A DNA stretch of 64,000 nt from NCBI GenBank assembly GCA_024220525.1, contig JAMYWO010000029.1, positions 61,741-125,740 of the forward strand, read 5' to 3'. The stretch is from Cochliopodium minus. Lineage: Eukaryota > Discosea > Himatismenida > Cochliopodiidae. The first letter of the stretch is position 1; every line of letters starts with the position of its first letter. The position numbers and the translations under genes were made by a program. This document shows, in pieces, positions 12,501-21,935 of the stretch. The notes beneath the pieces are model-generated. The model made no database searches, was not told where the DNA came from, and was given only the letters and a program-made list of their open reading frames with translations.

Positions 12501-12676
12501 GACAATCTTTCATAAACTTTTTAATTGCTTTTGCTATCATTATTAGTACCATCGCTTTGGTTTCTGTTCAAGTTATTAGTCTTGTAAATGATATTAGGAG
12601 TGGTCACATTCCCGGGTTTAATGGTATTTGTAGTTCAAAGGGTCCTTCTCTTGAAGCTAGATTATTCGGGAATTGA
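9566..12676 (+). CDS. PSI-TauE/SafE membrane transporter (complete)
   Basis: About ten exons. A signal peptide (MSKRFLILMILLVSISVCM) is followed by a Cys-rich PSI-type module (SCYHCIDNSNCGWC, then C at three further points) and then TauE/SafE. First half: ACMIGAGGGIGG, LILGMTAHQAIPIAKI, GVGIGSYI, then FEPAVLLGTLVGVYLNVTFP. A cytosolic acidic loop (GEVKSLSLSIIEEKDAK) lies between halves. Second half: GIGAGFLGIGAGMILGP, ASAFTLIFTASSTSIQ, GFVAAIFGQKGVAYVV and a final helix, then TGA at 12674-12676. The two Gly-rich inverted halves are the TauE/SafE hallmark. The extracytoplasmic Cys-rich module suggests ligand or redox sensing, an inference. Introns hold AT-rich hexamer and octamer repeats. Confidence 0.85.
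10375..10505. repeat. Intronic AAAAAAT and AAAATT arrays
   Basis: Inside a TauE/SafE intron: three or four AAAAAAT units, then about a dozen AAAATT hexamers. Purely low-complexity intron sequence. Confidence 0.85.
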
Positions 12677-12782
12677 TATTTATTAAAGATTGATTTGAAA
12701 TTAAATAAAAAAAAATAATTATTTTTTTTGTTTTTTTGTTTTAATTTTTATACACTTTATTATAAAATCACTTTTTTTCGTT

Positions 12783-14209
12783 TTATTTATTCATCTCTTC
12801 TTTTTCGTGCATCTTCAACTTTTCTTGTAACTCTTGAACCTGACTAGAAAGTTGGTTCAAAGTCTGAGTCAAATAATTATTAGAATTCAACAACATCAAC
12901 ATTCTCATTTCCCGAGACAAAGCCAACTCATCGTCCATTATATTTTCCCTCAAATTTCTACAATGATATTCTTTCCACAAACATATTTGATGAGGACTTA
13001 TGCTAGAAGTGAGTTCGAAGCTGTCGGGCATGTAAAAGGGATTCAAAAATTCGTTTTTGTTTTTGGGGAAGTTGATCCAACTCCAAACACTTTCCGATGA
13101 GTTCTCAAGCTTGGCTTTACTTCTTTCACTTTCAGAATTGTAAAGAAAAGTTCCTAAAAAAAAATGTATTAATTTGTAAAAATGTAAAAAAAAATAAAAT
13201 AAAAAAAATTAAAAAAATGAAATAAAAAAACAATTTTACCAAATTTACATGCGTAAACTTGATCCATTAGAAATATCAAGAATTTAGAGTTGAATTCGAA
13301 GCAACAAGGATATATTTGGGTGAGTTGCCAGACGCAGTCCAAGAACTGCAAGAAAATGGGGCTTCTTTCATTATCGTTGTAATTAGAAAGAGATTTTTCT
13401 TCATGGCCTATTCTTCTTGCAAATTTATGCCCTTTAAATAAAAAAATAAAGATGAATAATAAAATAAAAAATAAAATAAAAAATTTTACCAAATGCTAAC
13501 CATTCTTTTTCGATTAAAATTTGGAACCCTTGTATTGTTCTTGCATTTGGGTCTAAAAGTAACATAGCAATCGAAGTCATTTGGGAAGTTCTGTCCCAAC
13601 TAAAATAAAAAATAAGAAATAAAAAATAATAAAAAATGAAAAATGAAAAATGAAAAATGAAAAATGAAAAATGAAAAATAAAAAATAAAAAATAAAAAAT
13701 AAAAAATAAAAAATAAATAAATTGAAATAATTACCCATCAGAACAATGTATGAGAACACTTTCTTGTTGTACAATGTGTGAAGCGATTTTGGAACAAGTA
13801 TTCAAAAGGAGGTGAATGAAAGAAAGCCATTGAGTAGATTCTAATCCAGACATCCATTTTTCTGGGTCATTGAAAGTACCTAATTACAAAAAATAAAAAA
13901 AAAAATTTTAAAAAATAATTTAAATAATTTTAAATGTTAAAAAAAAATTTCAATGAATAATATAAATAAAAATAAAAATAAAAATAAATTAAAATATTAA
14001 AAATTAAATTTAATTTTTACCAATGTTAACTAAATCTTTTAGTTTGTTGACAGATTCTCTCATAACATGAATGTTTGGAATATCCATAAATTCTATTATG
14101 CAATTTGTGTAATGTTTTTGAGGCTCTATTAAAAAAAATAATAAAAAATAAAAAATAAAAAATAAAAAATAAAAAATAAAAAATAAAAAATAAAAAATAA
14201 AAAATAAAA
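12783..14209 (-). CDS. Myotubularin-type phosphoinositide 3-phosphatase (N-terminus missing)
   Basis: Exons on the minus strand join to [38 protein letters not shown], then [15 protein letters not shown], the intact CX5R catalytic loop (Cys-Ser-Asp-Gly-Trp-Asp-Arg) of active myotubularins. Then [33 protein letters not shown], and [24 protein letters not shown], all standard family blocks. The C-terminus has [16 protein letters not shown] and a short coiled coil ([19 protein letters not shown]), ending near 12783. The phosphatase would act on PI3P or PI(3,5)P2 on endosomal membranes. The GRAM/PH domain and the first part of the phosphatase should lie upstream, beyond the heptamer array and n at 14210, but what follows there is an unrelated plus-strand gene. 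Confidence 0.9.
13625..13722. repeat. AAAAATG then AAAAAAT heptamer array
   Basis: In a myotubularin intron: six AAAAATG units followed by about six AAAAAAT units. Point change between unit types suggests expansion from one heptamer. Confidence 0.85.
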
Positions 14210-14210
14210 N
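14140..14210. repeat. (AAAAAAT)n array ending at a single n
   Basis: About nine AAAAAAT units end at the n at 14210. Left is a minus-strand myotubularin intron, right is a plus-strand ABC-transporter exon starting in mid-codon context. Confidence 0.85.
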
Positions 14211-14366
14211 TATCTTTACCCTATCAACATCACAGACTTTGACAAATCTAACATTGAAATTTGGCCTGATCTTACTGATTACCAAATCAACATAGAGTTA
14301 CAAAAAGAAATCCAAATATCTTTAGAGCGTATATTTGTTTTTGTTTATTTTTTTGATTTTAACATT
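14211..14366 (+). pseudogene. Fragment nearly identical to an exon of the ABC transporter at 28157
   Basis: From 14211 the sequence matches 28157-28312: YLYPINITDFDKSNIEIWP and on to the same donor (GAGC before GTATAT) and into the intron. I count two silent exon differences (ATC/ATT, CAA/CAG) and one intron difference before the two sequences part in T-rich DNA. No other part of an ABC gene is next to it. It is either an allelic or duplicate contig piece placed here by the assembler or a recent partial duplication. It does not code for a product by itself. Confidence 0.75.
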
Positions 14367-14525
14367 TTTATTTTTTATTTTTATTATTTAATTATTTATT
14401 ATTATTTTTATTTTATTATTTTATTATTTTTATTATTTGTTATTATTATTATTTAATTATTATTATTATTTATATTATTATTTTATTTATTATTTTTTTA
14501 TTTTTAATTTTAATTTTTTAAAAAG

Positions 14526-16186
14526 GTGTTTCAGTTTTGGGATACAAGACCCAAAAATTTCCTGCCTTCTTCTGCCCTGACTCTGGGTTTTTGGCACCCA
14601 ACTACGTAGAGTCTCCAAAAGAAGTTGCCAAAATGATGAAATCTAGCATTTCTTTGTCTCTCACGAGTGGTACACTTTTTTTTAAACAATTTTTTTTTAA
14701 CAAAATTATTATTTTAACATTATTAATTTATTTGTATATTAATAATCATTTTTTTTTTATTTTTACATTATTTATTTATTTGTTTATTATTTTTTATATT
14801 TTGTTTCATCATTCATTATTTATTTGTTTCTATTTTTTAATTTTTTTTTATTTTTTATTAATTTGTTCATTATTTTTTATTTTTCATTTTCATTTTTATT
14901 TTTTTTGTTATTTAATTTTTGATTTATTATTTATTTCTTTATTTTTTTTATTTTTTTATTTTTTTTATCTTTTGATTTATTATTTATTTTTTTATTTTCA
15001 ATAAAATTTTTGATGTTTTTTATATTGTAAATAGGTATTCTTGTTGCTGTTCCAGTTCCCCAAGAAAATGCTGGAGAATTTTCAAAAATTGAGGTTGCAA
15101 TACAAAAAGCTATAACTGAATCAAAGTAAAAATAAAAAAATAATAAATTTAAAAAAATTTAAAAATAAAAATAAAAAATAAAACAAAAAAAAAATTGTTG
15201 TTGTTGAAAGTGAGAAAAAGGTCAAGGGAAGAGACATCACTCCTTTTTTGTTAAAGAGAATCAGTGAGTTGACTGGTGGGGAATCTTTGAAAGCTAACAT
15301 TGCTTTGATCAAAAATAACGCAAAAGGCAAATAAATAAAATGAAAAAATTATAAAATAAAAAAAAACAAAATATTTTTTTAAAATAAATATTAAATAAAA
15401 TTTGTAAATAAAATAAAAAGAAGATATTAATAAAATACAATAATAATTTTAAAAAATAAATTTAATAAATTAAAATAAAATTAAATTTTTTTTAGTTGGT
15501 GCAGAAATTGCTAAACAATTTTCTTTGTTGGTGGAAGAAGATGGAGTTAAAAACAAAATTTGTAAAAATTAAATTTATTTTTTTTTTTTGAAATTTTTTT
15601 AATATAAAAAAAGGCGTTTTAGGAGGTTCCAATATCGATTTGTCATTTACTCCTCACAAAAAACTATTGTTGGGAGACTCCAACGCTGGATCCAACCACC
15701 AATCCTTCGGTAAAAATTTTTTTTTTAAAATAAATAAAATATATTGAATTAAATAAAATAAAATAAAATAATTTTTTAAAAAAGGTGGTGTTGGAAGAAA
15801 TATTGCAGTAAAAATTTTTTGTTTTATTAAAGTTTTTAAAAATTAATTTTTGAAATTTTAGGGTAAAAAAAAAAGATTATTTATTTATAATTATAAATTT
15901 TTAAATTTCTTTTTTTAAAAGAGGTGTTAAAAAGATTGGGAGAAGATGTTGCATTAATTTCTGTGATAGGGAATGATTTGCATGGTATTTTTTTTTAATT
16001 TTTTGAATAATTAATTTATTTTTAATTTATTTTTATATTTTTTTTATACAGGAGAAGCAATGACTAAAAATTTAGAAAAGGAATTGGGAATCTCCACTGA
16101 CAAAATTCATGTCATGAATGGACACAATACAGGTGTGTACACCTCCATTTTGAGCCAAGAGGGCGAGATGTTCACTGCTATCGCAA
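14526..16186 (+). CDS. Pseudouridine-5'-phosphate glycosidase fused to PfkB kinase (both ends missing)
   Basis: Exon 14526 reads GVSVLGYKTQKFPAFFCPDS and SPKEVAKMMKSS, then ILVAVPVPQENAGEFSKIE, KVEGKDIT-type sequence to PFLLKRISELTGGESLKANI and VGAEIAKQFSLLVEE. These are pseudouridine-5'-phosphate glycosidase (IndA-like) blocks. The following exons are PfkB: GGSNIDLSFTPHKKLL, GDSNAGSNHQSFGGVGRNIA, then KRLGEDVALISVIGNDLHG and GVYTSILSQEGEM. The product would break pseudouridine phosphate to uracil and ribose phosphate and phosphorylate pseudouridine. At least eight exons, one only 23 nt (15785-15807). The first part of the glycosidase and the kinase catalytic end are absent: the left side meets the ABC fragment in an intron, the right side meets a heptamer array and n gap. 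One exon join near 15122-15196 is only tentative. Confidence 0.8.
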
Positions 16187-16224
16187 GTAAAAATTTTTTC
16201 AATTATAAAAATAAAAAATAAAAA

Positions 16225-16384
16225 ATGGTTTAAAATAAAAATAAAAAATAAAAAATAAAAAATAAAAAATAAAAAATAAAAAATAAAAAATAAAAAATTT
16301 TTTCAATTATTAAAAAATAAAAAATAAAAAATAAAAAATAAAAAATAAAAAATAAAAAATAAAAAATAAAAAATAAAAAATAAA
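16225..16384. repeat. (AAAAAAT)n array at edge of sequence gap
   Basis: More than 18 AAAAAAT units in two blocks separated by a short irregular piece; the array runs into the n gap. Confidence 0.9.
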
Positions 16385-16768
16385 NNNNNNNNNNNNNNNN
16401 NNNNNNNNNNNNNNNNNNNNNNNNNNNNNNNNNNNNNNNNNNNNNNNNNNNNNNNNNNNNNNNNNNNNNNNNNNNNNNNNNNNNNNNNNNNNNNNNNNNN
16501 NNNNNNNNNNNNNNNNNNNNNNNNNNNNNNNNNNNNNNNNNNNNNNNNNNNNNNNNNNNNNNNNNNNNNNNNNNNNNNNNNNNNNNNNNNNNNNNNNNNN
16601 NNNNNNNNNNNNNNNNNNNNNNNNNNNNNNNNNNNNNNNNNNNNNNNNNNNNNNNNNNNNNNNNNNNNNNNNNNNNNNNNNNNNNNNNNNNNNNNNNNNN
16701 NNNNNNNNNNNNNNNNNNNNNNNNNNNNNNNNNNNNNNNNNNNNNNNNNNNNNNNNNNNNNNNNNNNN
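16385..16768. other. Sequence gap of 384 n
   Basis: Unsequenced. The left side is in an intron of the pseudouridine glycosidase/PfkB gene, the right side is inside an exon of a coiled-coil protein. The two sides are different genes, so true gap content or distance is unknown. Confidence 0.9.
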
Positions 16769-17839
16769 TTTGTTCAGCAAGGTTGAATCTCTCGAAAATG
16801 AAAGGGATTTGCAATTACAAACTGAAATAGAAAGGTTTAAAAAAAATTTTATTATTTTTTATTTTTTATTATTCTATTCATTATTTTTTATTCACTTAAT
16901 TTTTTATTTTTTAATTTTTTAATTGAATTTTTTAAAATTTTATTTTCATTAAATTTTATTTTCATTAAATTTTTTTTCATTAAATTTTTTTTTTATTTTG
17001 TATTCATTAATTATTTTAATTTTTTTTCCAATTTTTATCAAAATTAAAGATTTTTTTATTTATCCATTTTATATTTTCATAAATTTTTAATTAAAATTAA
17101 AATTAACTATTTTCTTTTTATTCATTTTATTTTATATTTATTGTAAATCACAATTTTTATTTATTTTTATTTTTATTTTTGTTTCACTGTTTAGATCAGA
17201 GCTTTTACAAAACGAATTGGTACTGTTGAAAGATTCAGTGAGAAAATTCAGAACAGAGTTCTTCATGAAATCAGGAGTTTCAGAAGAGGTTCTCTCTCAA
17301 CTCGAAAAAATCAAAAAGCAACTCTTCTTTGACAAAGCCCTCTCTATCAAAATCAACCGTGCCATGAAAGGTCTCAATGTCACCACAGATATTCCTACTT
17401 TATGGGAAAGTGCTCAATTCATTGATCCTGACAATTTTACTTCTTGGTAAATTATTTTCAATTATTTTAATTAATTTGATTTATTTTTCATTATTAATAT
17501 TTTTTAACAATATTTTAAATTATTTAAATTATTTAATTATTTTAAATTATTTAATCACTTTTATTTTTTAAAGAATTTTTATTTTTTAAATTATTTAAAT
17601 TCATTTAATCACTTTTTGATTATTTTAATAATAAATCTATTAAATTTTTTAATATTTTTAATTATTTAAATTTATTTAGTTTAATTATTTTTTGATTATT
17701 TTTTTTTTTTTAAAGGCTCAATGAACAATATGACAAAATAGAAGAAAATAATCTTAAATCCCAATCTATAGAAAATTACAACGACATTAAATCTTTCACC
17801 TCCCCCAGCAAATCCCCCAACAAAAAAGATATTATTTAA
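16769..17839 (+). CDS. C-terminal end of a coiled-coil protein, paralogue of the RhoGAP protein at 52261
   Basis: The first visible exon gives LFSKVESLENERDLQLQ, joined across an intron (about 16835-17193) to SELLQNELVLLKDSVRKF and then FFMKSGVSEEVLSQLEKIKK and QLFFDKALSIKINRAMKGLN. A last exon starts near 17716 (LNEQYDKIEENN) and ends with TAA at 17837-17839. This end region aligns without gaps with the end of the giant PH-RhoGAP protein (LFSQIERLENERN, QLFFDKALSLKINRAMRGLN, LNEQYEKSEE), and the last intron falls at the same place. The start is lost in the gap. The conserved globular-looking C-terminal block of about 60 residues is not a domain I recognise. Confidence 0.7.
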
Positions 17840-17922
17840 AAAAAATAAACAAAAACAAAAAACAAAAAGTATTTTCTTCATTAAAATCAATTACTAAATC
17901 AATTTAATATTTATAATATTAT

Positions 17923-17946
17923 AAAAAAAAAAAAAAAAAAAAAAAA
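17923..17946 (+). promoter_or_regulatory. Poly-A leader directly before the peroxiredoxin start
   Basis: An unbroken A run ends at the ATG. Similar A-rich leaders lie before starts at 9566, 45530, 52261, 59454 and 62423, so this looks like the 5' UTR style of this genome. Confidence 0.5.
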
Positions 17947-18889
17947 ATGAAGATGAATAAGATAATGAAGAACAATAAATTTAGCTCTGTTTTGTGGAAG
18001 AATTCCAAATACAGCATGCCATTGAATTTCAAGAAGGATTATACTGTGGGACAAGATTTGAAGACCTTGCAAGGAATCAATGTGACTGAAGCAGTCTCCA
18101 AAGAATCATTGGATCCATCCAAATACTTCTCTGGAAAGAAGGTATAAATTTTTTTTTTGGATGCCTTTCTTTACCTATTTCTTTATTTACTCTCCCCTTT
18201 ATATTTAGGTTGTATTGGTTGGTGTTGTTGGTGCTTTTACTGGAACATGCAATCAACAAATCCCTGAATTCATAAAGAGAGGTAAATAACAAAATAAAAA
18301 ATAATATCTTTTCACAAGAAAATATTAATAAATTTATAAATGAGAATAATATCTTATAAAGTTGAATTTGGGTTGATTTAAACCCAAAAAATTGTTTATT
18401 TTTTTGAATTTTTTTTTTTCACACAATAAAATTTCAATGGAATCTTCCTAATTTCAAATATTCAAACAAAAAATTGAAATTGCAATCATTAAACAAATAA
18501 TACAACCATAATTACTTTTTTGACAAAAACAAAACCTCCCAAAATAATTTAATTTAAAAAAAAAAATTTTAATAGTTGATGAGTTCAAGGGAAAGGGAGT
18601 AGATGAGGTAGGAGTACTCGTTGTTAACGACTCAGTAGTAACTAACGAATGGGCAAAGTCATTGGGAGTAAGAGAAGGTAATGACAGCATCAAATTTATC
18701 TCAGATTGGAGTGGATCATTCACCAAGGCGTTGGACAAACAAATTGATCTTTCTAGTGTTGGTTTTGGAATCAGATCTACCCGTTTCACTGCTTTCATTG
18801 ACAACGGAGTTATTAAAACTGAAAATGTTTCATCAAATCCAGGAAAGATTAACAACACAGATGTTGATACTGTTTTATCTCAAATCTAA
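17947..18889 (+). CDS. Peroxiredoxin-5-type protein with altered active-site motif
   Basis: Three exons (introns about 18142-18209 and 18283-18574). It follows the Prx5/AHP1 plan: GKKVVLVGVVGAFTGTCNQQ holds the peroxidatic Cys position, then VDEFKGKGVDEVGVLVVND, ISDWSGSFTKAL, SSVGFGIRSTRFTAFIDNGV (with the conserved Arg before the strand). Length of about 190 residues fits. The usual PGAFTPTC becomes VGAFTGTC: the Pro before Gly and the Pro between the Thr residues are both lost. The N-terminal 50 residues carry Lys, Asn and hydrophobic residues and may be a targeting sequence. A run of 24 A precedes the start. It should reduce peroxides; activity with the altered loop is uncertain. Confidence 0.82.
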
Positions 18890-19363
18890 ATTAAAAAATC
18901 TTTTTAAAATTTGATCGAAAAATTTGTTCTCAGGTATCAAATTATCCAAAGTTAATCTCAGACATCAATCAAATCAAATTTGAACATTTATTTTTTAAAA
19001 ATCTTTTAATTTCTTTTCTCTTGATTGAAAAAATTAGTTCTAAAAAAGAGTATACTTACCTCAAAAGAAAAGAAAAATGATCTCAAAAATTTGGAGGAAA
19101 AGAAATTGGATGTGAGGGGTCAGAAGGAGAAGGTTTCACAAAGGTATACAATGGAATAAATAAAAAAAAAATAAGAAAAAGAAGATACAAACATTAAGAA
19201 ATGAAAGAAGAATAAAGTAGAAAGAAGAGAAAGAAGTTTAAGAAAAACTTATATTTTTTTAATAAATGAAAAAGAGAAAGGACTTTTTTTTTATTTTTCC
19301 TGAAGAAAAAAAGGAGGGTTAGTTTTAAAAAAAGTAAGTTTTTCTCCGTAAGTAAAAGTCCTC
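18890..19363. other. Convergent intergenic region, purine-rich
   Basis: Lies between the peroxiredoxin stop and the stop of the minus-strand RRM protein. From about 19050 to 19340 the plus strand is unusually rich in A and G. No RNA gene or reading frame is supported; it probably holds the two 3' UTRs. Confidence 0.45.
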
Positions 19364-21459
19364 TTAATAAGAGTCATCATCGTATCTAGAAGGAGGGTAA
19401 ACAAAAGATTTGATGCTGACACGCTTGATGATATCAAAAAGAAGAGTGTTAGGCAAAGAAAACTTTTTTTTGTTCTCAAAGTATCTCAAAGAAAGAACGA
19501 AAGCAAAGATAGATTCTCTGTAAGATTCAATAGGGATCTGAGAGTGGACGATAGGAGTCCACTTGATAAAGTTGAGAGAAAGATGGAACTGGATCTCTTT
19601 GATGAGATTGTTACTTTCAGATTGTTTCTCGCCAAAATTGGAGATGAGAATGGAACTCAAAGAGTTGTTTGTCTTGAGAGATTCGACGAGAATGGAAAGT
19701 TCCTCCTCATCGAGACGTTGGTTGAAAAAACTGATGGAATTCAAGTAAGGATCTTTGGAGATGAACTTACCCAAAATGTCAAAAGCATCAGATTCAAGAG
19801 ATCTTCTGTTAGACAAGGTACTGATATCCAAACATTTGATACGATCATTGACTTTCAAAGAATCACACAAGTACTTTATTCCTTTCTCGTTGATGCTCTC
19901 ACAGAGAGAAAGATCGATGCAGGTGATGTTGGAGCTAACGTAATCTTTTCTGAGGAGATAAGATAAGTGCTCCATGACAGGCGCAAAGACATTTCTTTTT
20001 ACCTCTACTTTCACTCTGTTTCTATTCTTGTTGGATTTGCTTTTCAAAGGGAGAAAAAGCGTCTCTATTTGACCCTCACTCAGATGTTCTTCAGGAGAGT
20101 AAATAGAAATTGAATCTCCAGATTCCGTAGCAAAAGGGTTTCCGATCAATCCGCTGTACAACTTTGACAAGTTTTCAAGATAAGAATCCGTCTTTCTCTT
20201 TTTGGAGTATTCCTCACTGTTATCTCTCTTTCTGTCGTTTCTTTTGTAATCAGAGCTCTCACTTCTCCTCTTGTTTTCATCATTCTCCCTCTTATTGTTG
20301 TTGTTGGATCTAACCTTTCTATCTCCATCACTATCCTCCCTTTCACTGCTGTAACTCTTTTCCCTCGCAATCTCTTTTTTGTTGAAAGATCTCTCCTCTC
20401 TTTCCGACAATCTCCTCTTGTTACTTCCCTCCTCGCTCTCATAATCCTTTTCGTTGTTGTTGTTCTTGATTCTGAATTCATAATCCTGATTTCTTTCCTG
20501 TCTTTCTCTGTTTCTTCCTCTCTCAGGGGATCTCTTTCTGTATTCTTCCTCCCTTCTGTTATTCTCGTTATAACCACGATTCTCTCTATTATTCTCCCTG
20601 TTGCTGTTATTCTCATTGCGATTCTCCCTCCCACCTCTTGTATTACCTCGCTCCTCCCTTCCACCTCTATTATCTCCTCTGTTATCCCCTCCTCTATTGT
20701 CTCCCCTTCTGTTATCTCCCCCTCTATTCTCTTCTCTCTTGTAGTAATCCTCATAATCTTCTTCCCTCTGTTGTCTATTGTTATTATTAATCTTTCTATT
20801 GTATTCATGATCTTGTTGATGCATTCTTCTGTTGTCCATATCTTCATTGTAATCTTCTCTGTTATTATTTCTTCTTCCTCCTCTATTTTCTCCTCTATTA
20901 TTATCACCCCTATTATCTCCTCTGTTATCTCCTCTGTTGTTGTCCCTTCTGTTGTAATCATCGTAATTTTTCCCCCCTCTATTTTCTTGCATCCCTCTAT
21001 TGTCATTTCTGTTATAATCCCTTCCTCCTCTATTATCATTTCTTTCTCTATTGTTATTATCTCTTCTATTTATTCAATGAAAAAATAAGAAAATAAATAT
21101 TTAATAAATAAGGAAAGTGAAGAAATATTATGTTATAAATTTCAATATTTAATAATTTACCTATCATTTCCATAATTATTGTTCATGTTTCCTCTATTGT
21201 TATTATTGTTATTATTTCCTCCATCTCCATTCTCAGATTTTGCTATTTGGATATGTAATCTTGATCCATGAAATAATTTGCCATCCAATTCTCTTAATGC
21301 CTCACTTGAATCGTGTGGATCTTCATACTCTACGAATCCAAAATTTTTGTCTTTTATTACTTTGCAAGTGGTCAATACACCAAATTTGCTGAAATATTCC
21401 TCAAGATCCTCGCTAGTTACATTCTTTGCAAGGTTTCCTATAAATAATTTTTTGAACAT
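19364..21459 (-). CDS. RRM protein with Arg/Asn/Asp-rich linker and C-terminal leucine-rich repeats
   Basis: Exon 1 (21459 to about 21160) codes a complete RRM: KKLFIGNLAKNVTSEDLEEY with RNP2 (LFIGNL), then KNFGFVEYEDPHD with RNP1, and SRLHIQIAKSE. An intron near 21068-21159 leads to a long exon. This has about 270 residues of R/N/D/G/E repeats (NRGDNRGD, RGGREERGN) resembling RNA-binding RGG/RS tails, with RKRSPERGRNRER as an RS-like stretch. The last 260 residues are different: SNITCIDLSLCESINEKGIK and IKCLDISTLSNRRSLE look like leucine-rich repeats of the ribonuclease-inhibitor type. RRM plus LRR in one chain is uncommon. Role in splicing or mRNA binding is inferred from the RRM and RS-like part. 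Confidence 0.72.
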
Positions 21460-21935
21460 CTTTTATTCAGAGCTTTTAATTTATCTTTTTTTTTTTATTT
21501 TTCAATTATTTGAGAAACTTTGTTCATAATTTTTCTTTCCCAAGAATCAAATACATTTAATTTCATAGTTTCAATTGTTTTCTTAAAATTGTGAACAATA
21601 TTGAGGGATGTATTACAAATTCAATATTAAACAAAAAATTTCATTGTCTAAAAAATTAAAATATATCAGAAAAATAAACTATATTGAGGCCAAATATTTT
21701 TCACTCAATATTTGTCATTATTTTCTTGTTTTTATAAGAGATTTTATTTCAGAATAGTGGAAACCTTTTATATTCCACTTTCCTCAGGAACCTCTAATTT
21801 AAAATAAGCTATATTATCATTTTTTTTTTATTTTTAATTTATTTAATTTTCTCAATCAAATCACAAAATTTAAAAATTTAATAGACAGATGTGGTGAGAT
21901 ATAGAATCGGATTGATTAAATATTTAAGTTTTATA
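21460..21935. other. Intergenic region, nothing recognised
   Basis: Lies upstream of the RRM gene and downstream of the F-box gene. AT-rich sequence with no reading frame, repeat or RNA fold that I can support. Confidence 0.4.

Noticed and set aside
16225-16384. Regular AAAAAAT arrays as CRISPR or telomere
   Set aside because: Units are 7 nt with no spacers and lack the G-run typical of telomere repeats; they are AT microsatellites in introns.
19544-19966. Plus-strand reading frame of 140 codons
   Set aside because: It is the antisense of the LRR part of the RRM gene, which has family features on the minus strand.
20146-21039. Second minus-strand frame rich in E/T/I
   Set aside because: Frame-shifted reading of the R/N/D/G repeat part of the RRM protein; the repeat nature keeps all frames open.
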